Shown piece by piece: positions 44,579 to 52,179 of a DNA stretch of 64,000 nucleotides. The translations under genes and the position numbers were made by a program. Each line of letters opens with the position of its first letter. Within the stretch, counting starts at the first letter, position 1. Under the pieces are notes generated by a model. The model was not told the origin of the DNA. It saw only the letters and a program-made list of their open reading frames with translations, and made no database searches. Source of the DNA: Kribbella pratensis (GTDB taxonomy: Bacteria; Actinomycetota; Actinomycetes; Propionibacteriales; Kribbellaceae); assembly GCF_004365355.1 (NCBI RefSeq), contig NZ_SODP01000001.1, positions 62,001 to 126,000 on the forward strand. Reading direction: 5' to 3'.

Positions 44579-44622
44579 GTGCCCTGTCAGTGCCCTGTCA
44601 GTGCCCTGTCAGTGCCCTATCA
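44579..44622. repeat. Four tandem copies of an 11-bp unit
   Basis: gtgccctgtca is repeated head to tail three times, with a fourth copy differing by one base (gtgccctatca). The last copy overlaps the stop codon of the methyltransferase gene. A perfect short array of this type is prone to slippage and lies upstream of orn. Confidence 0.85.
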
Positions 44623-45507
44623 GCGCGGCGCGTACCCCAGGTGGATGCTGCGGACGGATAGTACGGCGAGGTCGCGGCGGCGTCCGAGGAAGTACGGTCC
44701 GTCGGGGTCCAGCAACTGCTTCCAGACCGCGAGGTCCTCCGGATCGAGCCACTCCTGATCGGCGACAACGTGCCCATGCCCATGCCCGTGCCCGTGCCCC
44801 TCGCCGGTCATCCGCGCGATCCGCGTCTGGAAGCTCTGCACAACGCCGTCGAGCCGCTCCTGCGTCAGTGGTGCCGGCGTTTCGGTCAGCACGCTTCGCG
44901 TGGTTGCGTCGGTCAGCCCGGCCCGCGTCAGTGCTTCGGTCCAGCCGTATGGCATCGGCACCGACCCCGGCAGCGACTCCCGCATCACCTTGAACCACTT
45001 GTCCTGCGCCAGGTCCAGCCGCAGCTCCAGACCGGGTTCACCGACCCCGAGGTCCCACGGAAGGTACCGAGCAGGCAGTCCGCCCTCTGCGAGAGCCAGC
45101 CGCCCTCCCGGCGCAAGCAGCGACGCCAGCGCGTCGATAGCGGCCTGCTGGTCGGCAGCGTGGTGCACCGAGGCCGAGGCCCAGATCAGGTCGGCCGGCG
45201 CGTCGATTGCCCGGCGCAACGGCTCTGCCCCCTCGTCCATCGACGCCAGCTCACAGCGAACCAGTCCGCCGGTGTGCTCCCGCGCCTGCTCCAGTACGTC
45301 GGGATCCGCGTCGACAGCAACCACTGTCGCGCTGGGTAGCGCCTCAGCCAGCGCCTTGGCCATTCCTCCGCCACCGCAGCCGATGTCGGCCATGACCTTG
45401 TCGCCGTCCCGTACCAGACTGCGGGCCACTGCCGCGTTCCAGTCGCCTTCGCCCTCGGCGGACGCCCGCAGTCGCCCGGCCTCCTCAGCCCAATCGATCT
45501 CGATCAT
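44620..45507 (-). CDS. Class I SAM-dependent methyltransferase
   Basis: A 295-residue enzyme. SAM motif I is VMADIGCGGGGMAKALAEAL near 38-57, motif II VVAVDADPDVLEQAREHTGG near 61-80, with post-motif APADLIWASASVHHA near 104. The substrate is unknown. Near residue 238 it has a run of five Gly-His pairs (EGHGHGHGHGHVV), a possible metal-binding or slippage-prone loop not expected in the fold. The stop codon lies in the 11-bp tandem array. Confidence 0.87.
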   Translation of the reverse strand: MIEIDWAEEAGRLRASAEGEGDWNAAVARSLVRDGDKVMADIGCGGGGMAKALAEALPSATVVAVDADPDVLEQAREHTGGLVRCELASMDEGAEPLRRAIDAPADLIWASASVHHAADQQAAIDALASLLAPGGRLALAEGGLPARYLPWDLGVGEPGLELRLDLAQDKWFKVMRESLPGSVPMPYGWTEALTRAGLTDATTRSVLTETPAPLTQERLDGVVQSFQTRIARMTGEGHGHGHGHGHVVADQEWLDPEDLAVWKQLLDPDGPYFLGRRRDLAVLSVRSIHLGYAPR

Positions 45508-45582
45508 GGCGACAGTCTGGTCCTATAAGGGGCGCAGTGCGGCGCATGTTGCCGGACCGGCAAGTGGCGCTACCGTGGCGCG

Positions 45583-46065
45583 ATGATCGCAACGGACCGC
45601 CTGACGATGCTGCCGCTCAAGGTCGAGTACGCCGGAGCGATGGCGAAGGTCCTTGCCGACCCGAGCCTGTACACGTTCACCGGTGGCGAGCCGCCGACCG
45701 TCGAGGCCCTGGAAGCTCGCTACGCCCGGCAGCTCGAAGGTCCGGGCCGTGAGGACGAGCAGTGGCTCAACTGGGTGATCCAGCACGACGGCGACCTGAT
45801 CGGCTACGTGCAGGCGACGATCACGGGCGGTACGGCGGAGATCGCGTGGGTCATCGGCACCGCGTGGCAGGGCCGGGGTTATGCGAAGGAGGCAGCCCAG
45901 GGACTCGTCACCTGGCTGCGAGCGCAGAATGTCGACCGGATCATCGCGCACGTCCATCCGGATCACACTGCATCGGCCGCTGTGGCAGCGGCTGTAGGTC
46001 TCACGCGCACCGACGTGGTCGAGGACGGCGAGTACCTGTGGAGCACTTCACGGCAGGCCCGGTGA
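45583..46065 (+). CDS. GNAT-family N-acetyltransferase
   Basis: A 160-residue acetyl-CoA-dependent transferase of the RimJ/RimL-like branch. LTMLPLKVEYAGAMAKVLAD at the start is typical. The acetyl-CoA loop is AWQGRGYAKEAAQGLVTWLR near 98-117, and HPDHTASAAVAAAVGLTRTD follows near 125-144. Substrate unknown, an amino group on a protein or small molecule. The stop lies within the loop of the terminator hairpin shared with the cold-shock gene. Confidence 0.9.
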   Translation: MIATDRLTMLPLKVEYAGAMAKVLADPSLYTFTGGEPPTVEALEARYARQLEGPGREDEQWLNWVIQHDGDLIGYVQATITGGTAEIAWVIGTAWQGRGYAKEAAQGLVTWLRAQNVDRIIAHVHPDHTASAAVAAAVGLTRTDVVEDGEYLWSTSRQAR

Positions 46066-46079
46066 CCCGGGCCTGCCGT
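46050..46079. terminator. Bidirectional hairpin terminator
   Basis: acggcaggcccgg at 46050-46062 pairs perfectly with ccgggcctgccgt at 46067-46079 across a 4-base loop. It serves the convergent acetyltransferase and cold-shock genes. The acetyltransferase stop codon (46063-46065) forms most of the loop. Confidence 0.85.
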
Positions 46080-46087
46080 CAAGCATT

Positions 46088-46291
46088 TCAGATCGGGCGA
46101 ACGTTCTCCGCCTGCAGGCCCTTCGGGCCCTGAGCGATCTCGAACTCGACCTTCTGGTTCTCGTCCAGCGAGCGGAAGCCCTGCGTCTGGATCGCCGAGT
46201 AGTGGACGAACACGTCAGCGCCGCCGTCCTCCTGGGAGATGAAGCCGAAGCCCTTCTCGCCGTTGAACCACTTCACTGTTCCCAAAGCCAT
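46088..46291 (-). CDS. Cold-shock protein, CspA family
   Basis: A 67-residue single-stranded nucleic-acid-binding OB-fold protein acting as an RNA chaperone. RNP1 is KGFGFI and RNP2 VFVHYSAI, within [26 protein letters not shown] precedes ATG 46291 by 6 bases; the longer upstream frame is leader sequence. The leader contains a stable hairpin followed by TTTTG, 24 bases before the start codon, suggesting control at the RNA level. Confidence 0.97.
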   Translation of the reverse strand: MALGTVKWFNGEKGFGFISQEDGGADVFVHYSAIQTQGFRSLDENQKVEFEIAQGPKGLQAENVRPI

Positions 46292-46314
46292 GATTTTCTC
46301 CTGATACGACAAAA

Positions 46315-46342
46315 CGCCCGGCGGATCACAAATCCGCGGGCG
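46315..46342 (-). promoter_or_regulatory. Leader hairpin before the cold-shock gene
   Basis: Read on the minus strand, cgcccgcggat pairs with atccgccgggcg around a short loop (one unpaired G), followed at once by TTTTGTCG. It looks like an intrinsic terminator or attenuator placed between the promoter side and the ribosome site of the cold-shock gene. Since no gene ends just upstream on this strand, attenuation of its own message is more likely than termination of another. Confidence 0.6.
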
Positions 46343-46386
46343 CTTCGAAACGAACGTGGAACTGCAAAACATCAACCGGAGAAACC

Positions 46387-47166
46387 CTAGCACGCTGAAT
46401 GAGTTCTCAGCCATCCCTGACCGCGGCGCGCGTCGTACGAGTCCGGCGTACCGGACCAGACCTCCGTGCAACCGGAGGTGCCGCACTCGCACGCGAACGG
46501 GTACGGCGGCAGCTCGGCCAGCCCGATGCCCGCCTGCCACAGCCGCCCCTGCCGGCACGCTGCCAGGTTCTCGTACCGTCGCTGACGCGACAGTTCCTCA
46601 CCAGCCTCCAGCCGTGGCAGCGGACCAAGTGCCGCCTCCACAGCGGCCGAGATAGCCGACCAGTCCGGCGTGGCCGGAACCTCGATGACGGTCCGTCCGT
46701 ACTCCGCAGCCTCGCGCCGTACCCGATCTGCCAGTACGGCGTCCCGCGCCAGCAGGCTCTCCAACCGGGCCCGACCAGCCGGATCGTCCACCCGGGCCAG
46801 CCGCTCCTCACGCGCATGCCGGGTCTGCTCCGCGTCCGGCACCAACCACACTGCCGCCGCGACGTCGTCACCCATCGACGGGAAGAGCTGTGGCCCCTCC
46901 ACCAGCGCAGGTACGTCGCCCAGCGCGCGCTCCCGCACATCCTCGGCCACCAGCTCCAGCCGCAACCGCGCGATCCGTACGAAGGCATCAGCGGCGTACT
47001 CCGGACCCTCGGCCAGGTCCTCCGCGAGGGGCCGGACCGGCGGCATCCGGTCCAGATGCGCGTAGGTCCACAGGTCGATCGGGTGCAGCGGCAGGTCACC
47101 CCGCCGAGCCAGCTCCCGAGCAATCGTCGACTTCCCCGCGCCTGGGGCACCGCCGATCCAAACCAT
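46387..47166 (-). CDS. P-loop NTPase, kinase-like, with Cys-rich C-terminus
   Basis: A 259-residue protein. Walker [21 protein letters not shown] starts at residue 5, and a lid-like region rich in arginine follows ([18 protein letters not shown] near 112). It resembles small-molecule kinases of the adenylate/gluconate-kinase fold. The last 50 residues carry [18 protein letters not shown], a three- or four-cysteine motif seen at the end of some actinobacterial kinase-like and antibiotic-resistance-type proteins, possibly binding zinc. Substrate unknown. Starts with ATG 47166 one codon after GTG 47169. Confidence 0.8.
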   Translation of the reverse strand: MVWIGGAPGAGKSTIARELARRGDLPLHPIDLWTYAHLDRMPPVRPLAEDLAEGPEYAADAFVRIARLRLELVAEDVRERALGDVPALVEGPQLFPSMGDDVAAAVWLVPDAEQTRHAREERLARVDDPAGRARLESLLARDAVLADRVRREAAEYGRTVIEVPATPDWSAISAAVEAALGPLPRLEAGEELSRQRRYENLAACRQGRLWQAGIGLAELPPYPFACECGTSGCTEVWSGTPDSYDARRGQGWLRTHSAC

Positions 47167-47193
47167 CACCCGGCCATCCTGCCAAGAGCAGGG

Positions 47194-47745
47194 TCAACGC
47201 ACGTACGTCGCCAGCGAGGCGGCGCCGGCCGGTACGACCGACTCGAGCCGCAGGTGCAATGGGTGGTCGGACGGTCCGAACATCTTCTCTCCGCTGCCGA
47301 CCACCGACGGCAGAGTCATCAGCCGGTACTCGTCGACCAGGTCCGCAGCCTGCAGCGCGCGGATCACGCTCACGCTGCCGGTGACCGCGATCGTCCGCGG
47401 CTCGGACCGTACGTAGTCGGCCAGTGAACCCTTCATCAGCGTCGAGTTGGGGAAGGCCGACAGGTCGGTCAGCGTGTGCGACGCCACAACCTTGGCCATC
47501 TTGTTCATCCGGGTGGAGAACTCGTCGGTCCGGTTCGGCCAGAGTTTGCTGAACAGTTGCCAAGTGTTCTTGCCGAGCAGCAGCACGCCGGTGTCCATCA
47601 GCTCACCGAGCCGGAACTTGTCTCCGCCGTGCGTCTCCGGACCGTGCCGGAACGCCCAGCCGCCGGCCGGCGTGCCGCCGGAGCCGTCGGGGTCGGTGAC
47701 GATGCCGTCGAGGCTGACGAATCCGGTGACGATGACGTGGCCCAT
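47194..47745 (-). CDS. Dihydrofolate reductase-family (RibD C-terminal-like) protein
   Basis: A 183-residue protein of the DHFR/RibD fold: MGHVIVTGFVSLDGIVTDPD at the N-terminus, GVLLLGKNTWQLFSKLWP near 53-70, and TIAVTGSVSVIRALQAADLV near 118-137. The GSVSV nucleotide loop fits NADPH binding. These small reductases are common in actinobacteria with unknown substrates and are not true folate enzymes. GGAGCAGGAA lies upstream of ATG 47745; the longer frame upstream is antisense to the panE-like gene and rejected. Confidence 0.87.
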   Translation of the reverse strand: MGHVIVTGFVSLDGIVTDPDGSGGTPAGGWAFRHGPETHGGDKFRLGELMDTGVLLLGKNTWQLFSKLWPNRTDEFSTRMNKMAKVVASHTLTDLSAFPNSTLMKGSLADYVRSEPRTIAVTGSVSVIRALQAADLVDEYRLMTLPSVVGSGEKMFGPSDHPLHLRLESVVPAGAASLATYVR

Positions 47746-47882
47746 GGTTCCTGCTCCTTCGGTCGAGTGATTCCACCCGTACTTACTGCCGGGCCGGCCC
47801 CGATTCATCGCTTGCCACAGAACCCTTTTGGCGAGCGCTTGCCGCGAAGTGTGATCTTGACCGCATTCACGGCCCGGCCTAC

Positions 47883-47897
47883 TGTATGCCGTATACA
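47883..47897. promoter_or_regulatory. Shared operator, site A (TGTATGCCGTATACA)
   Basis: This 15-mer lies 23 bases before the ketopantoate-reductase-like start. On the opposite strand it reads TGTATACGGCATACA, matching the palindromic consensus TGCATACnGTATGCA at 11 of 14 fixed positions. Copies occur at 57214, 57298 and 59657. Confidence 0.55.
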
Positions 47898-47920
47898 AAA
47901 CCCGGAAGGCAGGGACCCCT

Positions 47921-48892
47921 ATGAGAGTTGCGGTTCTCGGCGCCGGCGCGATCGGTGCGTACGTCGGTGCGGCGCTGCACCGTGGCGGGACCGAGGTCCA
48001 CCTGGTGGCTCGCGGCGCGCATCTGGAAGCGATCCGCTCGCACGGCGTACAGGTGCTCAGTCCACGCGGTGACTTCGAGGCCAGGACACCGGCCACCGAC
48101 GATCCGGCCGAGATCGGTCCGGTCGACTATGTCTTTCTCGGGCTCAAGGCGAACTCGTACGCGAGCGCCGGCCCGCTGCTCCAGCCGCTCCTGCACGACC
48201 GCACGGTCGTCGTGGCCGCGCAGAACGGCATCCCCTGGTGGTACTTCCACGGCCTGAAAGGACCGTACGAAGGTCGCCGGATCGAGTCGGTCGACCCAGG
48301 CGGCTCGGTCACCCGGGTCCTCGACCTCGATCGGGCGATCGGCTGCGTGGTCTATTGCTCCACCGAGCTGGCCGGTCCAGGCGTCGTACAGCATTTGGAA
48401 GGCACCCGCTTCTCGATTGGTGAGCCCGCGGGCGGACCGTCGCTGCGGTGTGAAGAGTTCAGTACGGCGATGATCGCGGGCGGACTGAAGTGCCCGGTCG
48501 AGGCGGACATCCGCAACGACATCTGGATCAAGCTGCTCGGTAACGCGGCGTTCAACCCGATCAGCGCGCTCGCCCGGGCGACGATGGTGGAGATCGCGAC
48601 GCACCAGGGCACACGGCAGATGGTGCGGATGATGATGGAGGAGTCGCTGGAGATCGCGGGCGCCCTCGGCTGTCACCCGGACATCTCCGTCGACAAGCGC
48701 CTCGACGGAGCCGAACGCGTCGGTGAGCACAAGACGTCGATGCTCCAGGACCTCGAGAAGGACAAGCCGCTCGAGCTCGACGTCATCCTCGCCGCGGTCG
48801 TCGAACTCGCCGACCTCACCGGCGTCAAGGCGCCCACACTCCGCGCCGTGCACGCCGTAGCGGACCTGCTGGCCACCAAGGTCGGCGTTTGA
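47921..48892 (+). CDS. Ketopantoate reductase-family protein, possible oxalyl-CoA/glyoxylate enzyme
   Basis: A 323-residue NADPH-dependent reductase of the PanE fold. The Rossmann loop is VLGAGAIGAYVGAAL at residues 4-18, the catalytic-lysine block is DIWIKLLGNAAFNPISALAR near 202-221, and the all-helical C-terminal domain ends near 320. PanE reduces 2-dehydropantoate to pantoate. Here the gene lacks pantothenate neighbours, and its promoter carries the 15-bp motif found before sucCD, the OFA transporter and the ThDP/CoA-transferase operon. A PanE paralogue (PanE2) was reported to take part in oxalyl-CoA reduction to glyoxylate in Methylobacterium extorquens. A similar role is therefore attractive, but it is inference. 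Confidence 0.8.
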   Translation: MRVAVLGAGAIGAYVGAALHRGGTEVHLVARGAHLEAIRSHGVQVLSPRGDFEARTPATDDPAEIGPVDYVFLGLKANSYASAGPLLQPLLHDRTVVVAAQNGIPWWYFHGLKGPYEGRRIESVDPGGSVTRVLDLDRAIGCVVYCSTELAGPGVVQHLEGTRFSIGEPAGGPSLRCEEFSTAMIAGGLKCPVEADIRNDIWIKLLGNAAFNPISALARATMVEIATHQGTRQMVRMMMEESLEIAGALGCHPDISVDKRLDGAERVGEHKTSMLQDLEKDKPLELDVILAAVVELADLTGVKAPTLRAVHAVADLLATKVGV

Positions 48893-48906
48893 GCAGTACC
48901 AATGGC

Positions 48907-48943
48907 CAGGTGGGTCCGGCTACAGCGACGTCGGACCCACCTG
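48907..48943. terminator. Bidirectional hairpin terminator
   Basis: caggtgggtccg at 48907-48918 pairs perfectly with cggacccacctg at 48932-48943 across a 13-base loop. It sits midway between the convergent stops of the panE-like and beta-galactosidase genes. Confidence 0.85.
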
Positions 48944-48949
48944 TTCCAG

Positions 48950-50689
48950 TCAGAGCTCCAGCGGGCCGAGTGAAGGCCTGGCGACGAAGTGGGCCACCGG
49001 ATCGAGCATGACGTCGAGCTCGAGTACGACGAGCTCGTTGCGGCCGGGGCGAAGCAGAGGACCCGGTACGTACAGGGTCTGCTGTGGGCCGCGGCGCCAG
49101 TAGCGGCCGAGGTTGAAGCCGTTGACCCAGGCGAATCCCTTGCCCCAAGCAACGGTCGACAGGAAGTGATCCACCGGGGTCTCGACGTTGAAGGAGGCTC
49201 GCCAGGCGGTGGGACCGACACCGGGAGCATCGGCCGACGGACCTACGGAGTCCCACAGGTCAGGGACGGCGTCGAGATCGATCACGCACGCGGACCACTC
49301 GGTCAGCTCTACCCCGTCGAGCCGAACCGGACCGATCAAACCTTTGGGCTCACCGATCCGCTGTCCGTAGTTCACCCGGCCCTGGTCCTCGACCAGGATC
49401 TCCAGGCGCCCGCCGCGCGGCAGCATCAGTGCACGGTCGTGCCGCTCCCGGTCGAGCACTCCGACGGGAGCACCGTCCAGGAACACATACGCCCGGTCCC
49501 GCACCTCACCGACTGTCAGCAGCACCGGGTCCCCAGCCGACACCTCGGTCCGGAACAGCACCAGCCGCGCGTCCAGCGCATCCAGCGTCGGCATGTCGGA
49601 GTGCTCGCTCCACACACCCCATGGATCAGCCAGCAACCGGAGTGGTGAGCCGAGTGCCGCAGACGTCTCCGGTGCGGCCGTTCCCGACGCCGGGACATCG
49701 TCGGGAACGGTCGCGTACCGGGAGATCACCTCTCGAAACGCGTGGTACTTCAGCGTCGGATGCCCAGCCTCGTCCAGCGGAGCGTCATAGTCGTACGACG
49801 TGATGGTCGGACGGTAGACACCCTTGTCGTTGGCCCCACTGGTCAGTCCGAAGTTCGTACCGCCGTGCAGCATGTAGATGTTCACCGAAGCGCCTGCCGC
49901 GAGCAGTGCGTCGAGTTCGGCCGCTGCCTCGGCGACGCTGGTCGTGTGGTGTGGTCCTCCCCAGTGATCGAACCACCCGTCCCAGAACTCCATACACATC
50001 AGCGGTCCGGTCGGCTGGTGTCTCCGCAGCGTCTCCAGGCGTTCGGCGACCCGCGATCCGAACGATCCGGTCCGCAGTACGCCGTCCAGCCCGCCGGCCG
50101 CGAGCATCGCGTCGACGGGCTGGTCCACGGTCACCAGCGGCACGGTGATCCCCGCGCTGCGGATGATCTCGGCCACGGCCTTCAGGTACGTCGGGTCGTC
50201 GCCGAACGCGCCGTACTCGTTCTCCACCTGCACCATCAGCACCGGCCCGCCCGCGGAGACCTGCAACGGCTCCACGATGCGCAGTACGTCGAACAGGTAC
50301 TCCTGCACCGCGGCCATGAACCGGGGTTCGTACCGGCGGACCCCCAGGCCCGGCTCCCGGAAGAGCCAGGCCGGGAGACCGCCGTTGTCCCACTCCGCGC
50401 AGATGTACGGGCCGGGGCGGACGATCGCGTACAGGCCGGCGGCGGCCACCTCCCGCAGGAAACGCTCGAGGTCGAGCATCCCGGCGGTGTCGAAGGTGCC
50501 CGGCCGCGGGCTGTGCGCGTTCCACGGCACGTACGTCTCGATGGTGTTGAGCCCCATCAGGCGGGCCTTCTCGATCCGGTCGGCCCAGCTGTCCGGGTGC
50601 ACGCGGAAGTAGTGCAGTGCCCCGGACAGGATCCGGAAGGGCCGGCCGTCGAGGAGGAAGTCGGACTCACCAATCTCAAGCACGGTCAC
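48950..50689 (-). CDS. Beta-galactosidase, glycoside hydrolase family 35
   Basis: A 579-residue GH35 enzyme that removes terminal beta-galactose with retention. The TIM barrel has IETYVPWNAHSPRPGTFD near 50-67, the acid/base Glu158 in MVQVENEYG and the nucleophile Glu234 in MCMEFWDGWFDHWG. Two beta-sandwich domains follow, ending with the galactose-binding-like FAWVNGFNLGRYWRRGPQ. No signal peptide, so it acts on imported sugar. The start is either GTG 50689 or GTG 50683. Both, and the GGGAGG before them, lie inside the stem of the hairpin at 50685-50773. It is the last gene of the ABC importer operon controlled by the LacI protein. Confidence 0.94.
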   Translation of the reverse strand: MTVLEIGESDFLLDGRPFRILSGALHYFRVHPDSWADRIEKARLMGLNTIETYVPWNAHSPRPGTFDTAGMLDLERFLREVAAAGLYAIVRPGPYICAEWDNGGLPAWLFREPGLGVRRYEPRFMAAVQEYLFDVLRIVEPLQVSAGGPVLMVQVENEYGAFGDDPTYLKAVAEIIRSAGITVPLVTVDQPVDAMLAAGGLDGVLRTGSFGSRVAERLETLRRHQPTGPLMCMEFWDGWFDHWGGPHHTTSVAEAAAELDALLAAGASVNIYMLHGGTNFGLTSGANDKGVYRPTITSYDYDAPLDEAGHPTLKYHAFREVISRYATVPDDVPASGTAAPETSAALGSPLRLLADPWGVWSEHSDMPTLDALDARLVLFRTEVSAGDPVLLTVGEVRDRAYVFLDGAPVGVLDRERHDRALMLPRGGRLEILVEDQGRVNYGQRIGEPKGLIGPVRLDGVELTEWSACVIDLDAVPDLWDSVGPSADAPGVGPTAWRASFNVETPVDHFLSTVAWGKGFAWVNGFNLGRYWRRGPQQTLYVPGPLLRPGRNELVVLELDVMLDPVAHFVARPSLGPLEL

Positions 50690-50773
50690 AGGGCCTCCCG
50701 ACCTGGACTGAGGAGCGCAGGGAGCGGAGCGACCGGAGCGACGAGGGAAGGTCGGGAGTCGCAGCCCTGTGAC
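50685..50773. repeat. Constant-loop, variable-stem hairpin element, copy 1
   Basis: Outer stem gtcacagggc (50685-50694) pairs with gccctgtgac (50764-50773). Inner stem ctcccgacct (50695-50704) pairs with aggtcgggag (50749-50758), and a 5-base bulge sits on the right side. The 44-base loop beginning ggactgaggagcgcag is almost the same as in copy 2 at 57316-57403, whereas the stems differ. In the beta-galactosidase message the stem covers the ribosome site and start codons. Confidence 0.8.
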
Positions 50774-50806
50774 CCGCCGAGCGGTAGCGAGGCATTCAAC
50801 ACTGTG

Positions 50807-52168
50807 TCAGCCGTTGACCTGGAAGCCCTGCTGGTTGCCATACGTCACAAGGGCATCCTGCCAGGACTTCAGTCCGGCGTTCAGGTCGGACTTCGACTGG
50901 TACGCCTTGCCCACGGTGTCGCCGTAGATGCTGTTCGCGTACAGCTCGTAGGGCAGGTAGCTCCAGCCCTTCACGACGTTGTCGGCCGCACCGGTCAGGA
51001 CCTGGTTGATCTTCTGGCCACCGAAGTACGCACTGGCCTTGTCCACGAACGCAGGGTCCTTCAGGTCCTTCGTGGTTGCCGGGAAACCACCGCTGGCGAG
51101 GAACGGCTTCACGCCCTCGTCGTGGTTCAGCCACCGGACGAACGCCGCGGCCAGCGCCGGGTTCTTGCTCTGCTTGAGCACGGACTCGGTGCTACCGCCG
51201 TTCTCCGCGGTCGCCGGCTGGCCGTCGTACGTCGGCATCGGGGCGACCCGCCACTTGCCCGCGCCGGCCTTCACCGAGGACTCCATCACGCCGGGCATCC
51301 ACGCTCCGGTCGGCAGCGTCGCGATCGTGCCGTCGCCGAGCGCCTTGAACCACTCGTCGGTCCAGCCGGGGATCTGCGACACCAGACCGCCCTCGACGAG
51401 GTTGTTCCAGGTGCCGGTCCACTTCTTCGAACCGTCGTCGGCCAGGTTGATGCTGATGTTCTTGCCGTCCGTCTTGAACGGCTGGCCGCCGGCTTGCCAG
51501 ATCATGCTGGTGGTGAAGCCCGCGTCACCGGAGTCGTTGGTGATGTACGCCTTGGGGTTCGCGGCGTGCAGCTTCTTCCCGGCGGCGACGTACTCGTCCC
51601 AGGTCTTCGGTACGGCGATGCCGTACTTGTCGAAGACCTCCTTGTTGTAGAACAGCGCCATCGGGCCGGAGTCCTGCGGCAGACCGTACAGGCCACTGCC
51701 CGCGTGCACTGCCGCCCAGGTGGAGGCGGTGTACGCCGACTCGTACTGGCTGAAGCCGTACTGGTTCAGATCGGCCAGCGAACCGGGCAGGGCGAACTGG
51801 GGGAGTGCCTGGTACTCGATCTGGGCCACGTCCGGTGCGCCGGAGCCGGCCTTGATCGCGTTCTGCAGCTTCGTGTAGTGGTCGTTGCCGGTGCCGGCGT
51901 TGACGTAGTTCACCTTGACGTTCGGGTACTGCGCCATGAACGCCTTGACCTGGGCCTCCGCCGACGGCGTCCAGCTCCAGTACGTGATCTCGCCGCCGGC
52001 CTTGAGCGCCGCGTCGACGGCGTCGGCCGAGCCCGTCGTCGCACTGCCGCTACTGCTGTCGGTCTTGGAGCCGCCGCCACACGCGGCCACCACGGCGAGC
52101 GCCGTGAGCGCGGCTCCGGCGACCACCAGCCGCCGGAATCGAGGTGAACGCGGCCGATGTACCTTCAT
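50807..52168 (-). CDS. Sugar ABC transporter substrate-binding lipoprotein
   Basis: A 453-residue solute-binding protein of the carbohydrate uptake (CUT1, MalE-like) family. The signal peptide ends in a lipobox (ALAVVAACGGG, lipidated Cys30), so it is anchored outside the membrane. Typical features are EITYWSWTPSAEAQVKAFMA near 60, VAQIEYQALPQFALPG near 115 and the hinge-closing MALFYNKEVFDKYG near 170. ATG 52168 has AAAGG upstream. First gene after the permeases in the minus-strand operon leading to the beta-galactosidase, so beta-galactosides or galacto-oligosaccharides are the likely ligands. Confidence 0.93.
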   Translation of the reverse strand: MKVHRPRSPRFRRLVVAGAALTALAVVAACGGGSKTDSSSGSATTGSADAVDAALKAGGEITYWSWTPSAEAQVKAFMAQYPNVKVNYVNAGTGNDHYTKLQNAIKAGSGAPDVAQIEYQALPQFALPGSLADLNQYGFSQYESAYTASTWAAVHAGSGLYGLPQDSGPMALFYNKEVFDKYGIAVPKTWDEYVAAGKKLHAANPKAYITNDSGDAGFTTSMIWQAGGQPFKTDGKNISINLADDGSKKWTGTWNNLVEGGLVSQIPGWTDEWFKALGDGTIATLPTGAWMPGVMESSVKAGAGKWRVAPMPTYDGQPATAENGGSTESVLKQSKNPALAAAFVRWLNHDEGVKPFLASGGFPATTKDLKDPAFVDKASAYFGGQKINQVLTGAADNVVKGWSYLPYELYANSIYGDTVGKAYQSKSDLNAGLKSWQDALVTYGNQQGFQVNG

Positions 52169-52179
52169 CTTGTTGCCTT

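Noticed and set aside
44579..44622. CRISPR or iteron-type origin
   Set aside because: An 11-bp head-to-tail run without spacers, AT-rich region or replication gene.
47921..48892. Biosynthetic panE for pantothenate
   Set aside because: No panB/C/D neighbours and a promoter motif shared with the acid-catabolic genes; a paralogue with another role is more likely, though not proven.
48673..49256. Minus-strand frames between the panE-like and beta-galactosidase genes
   Set aside because: Shadows of the two real genes; a bidirectional terminator occupies the gap.
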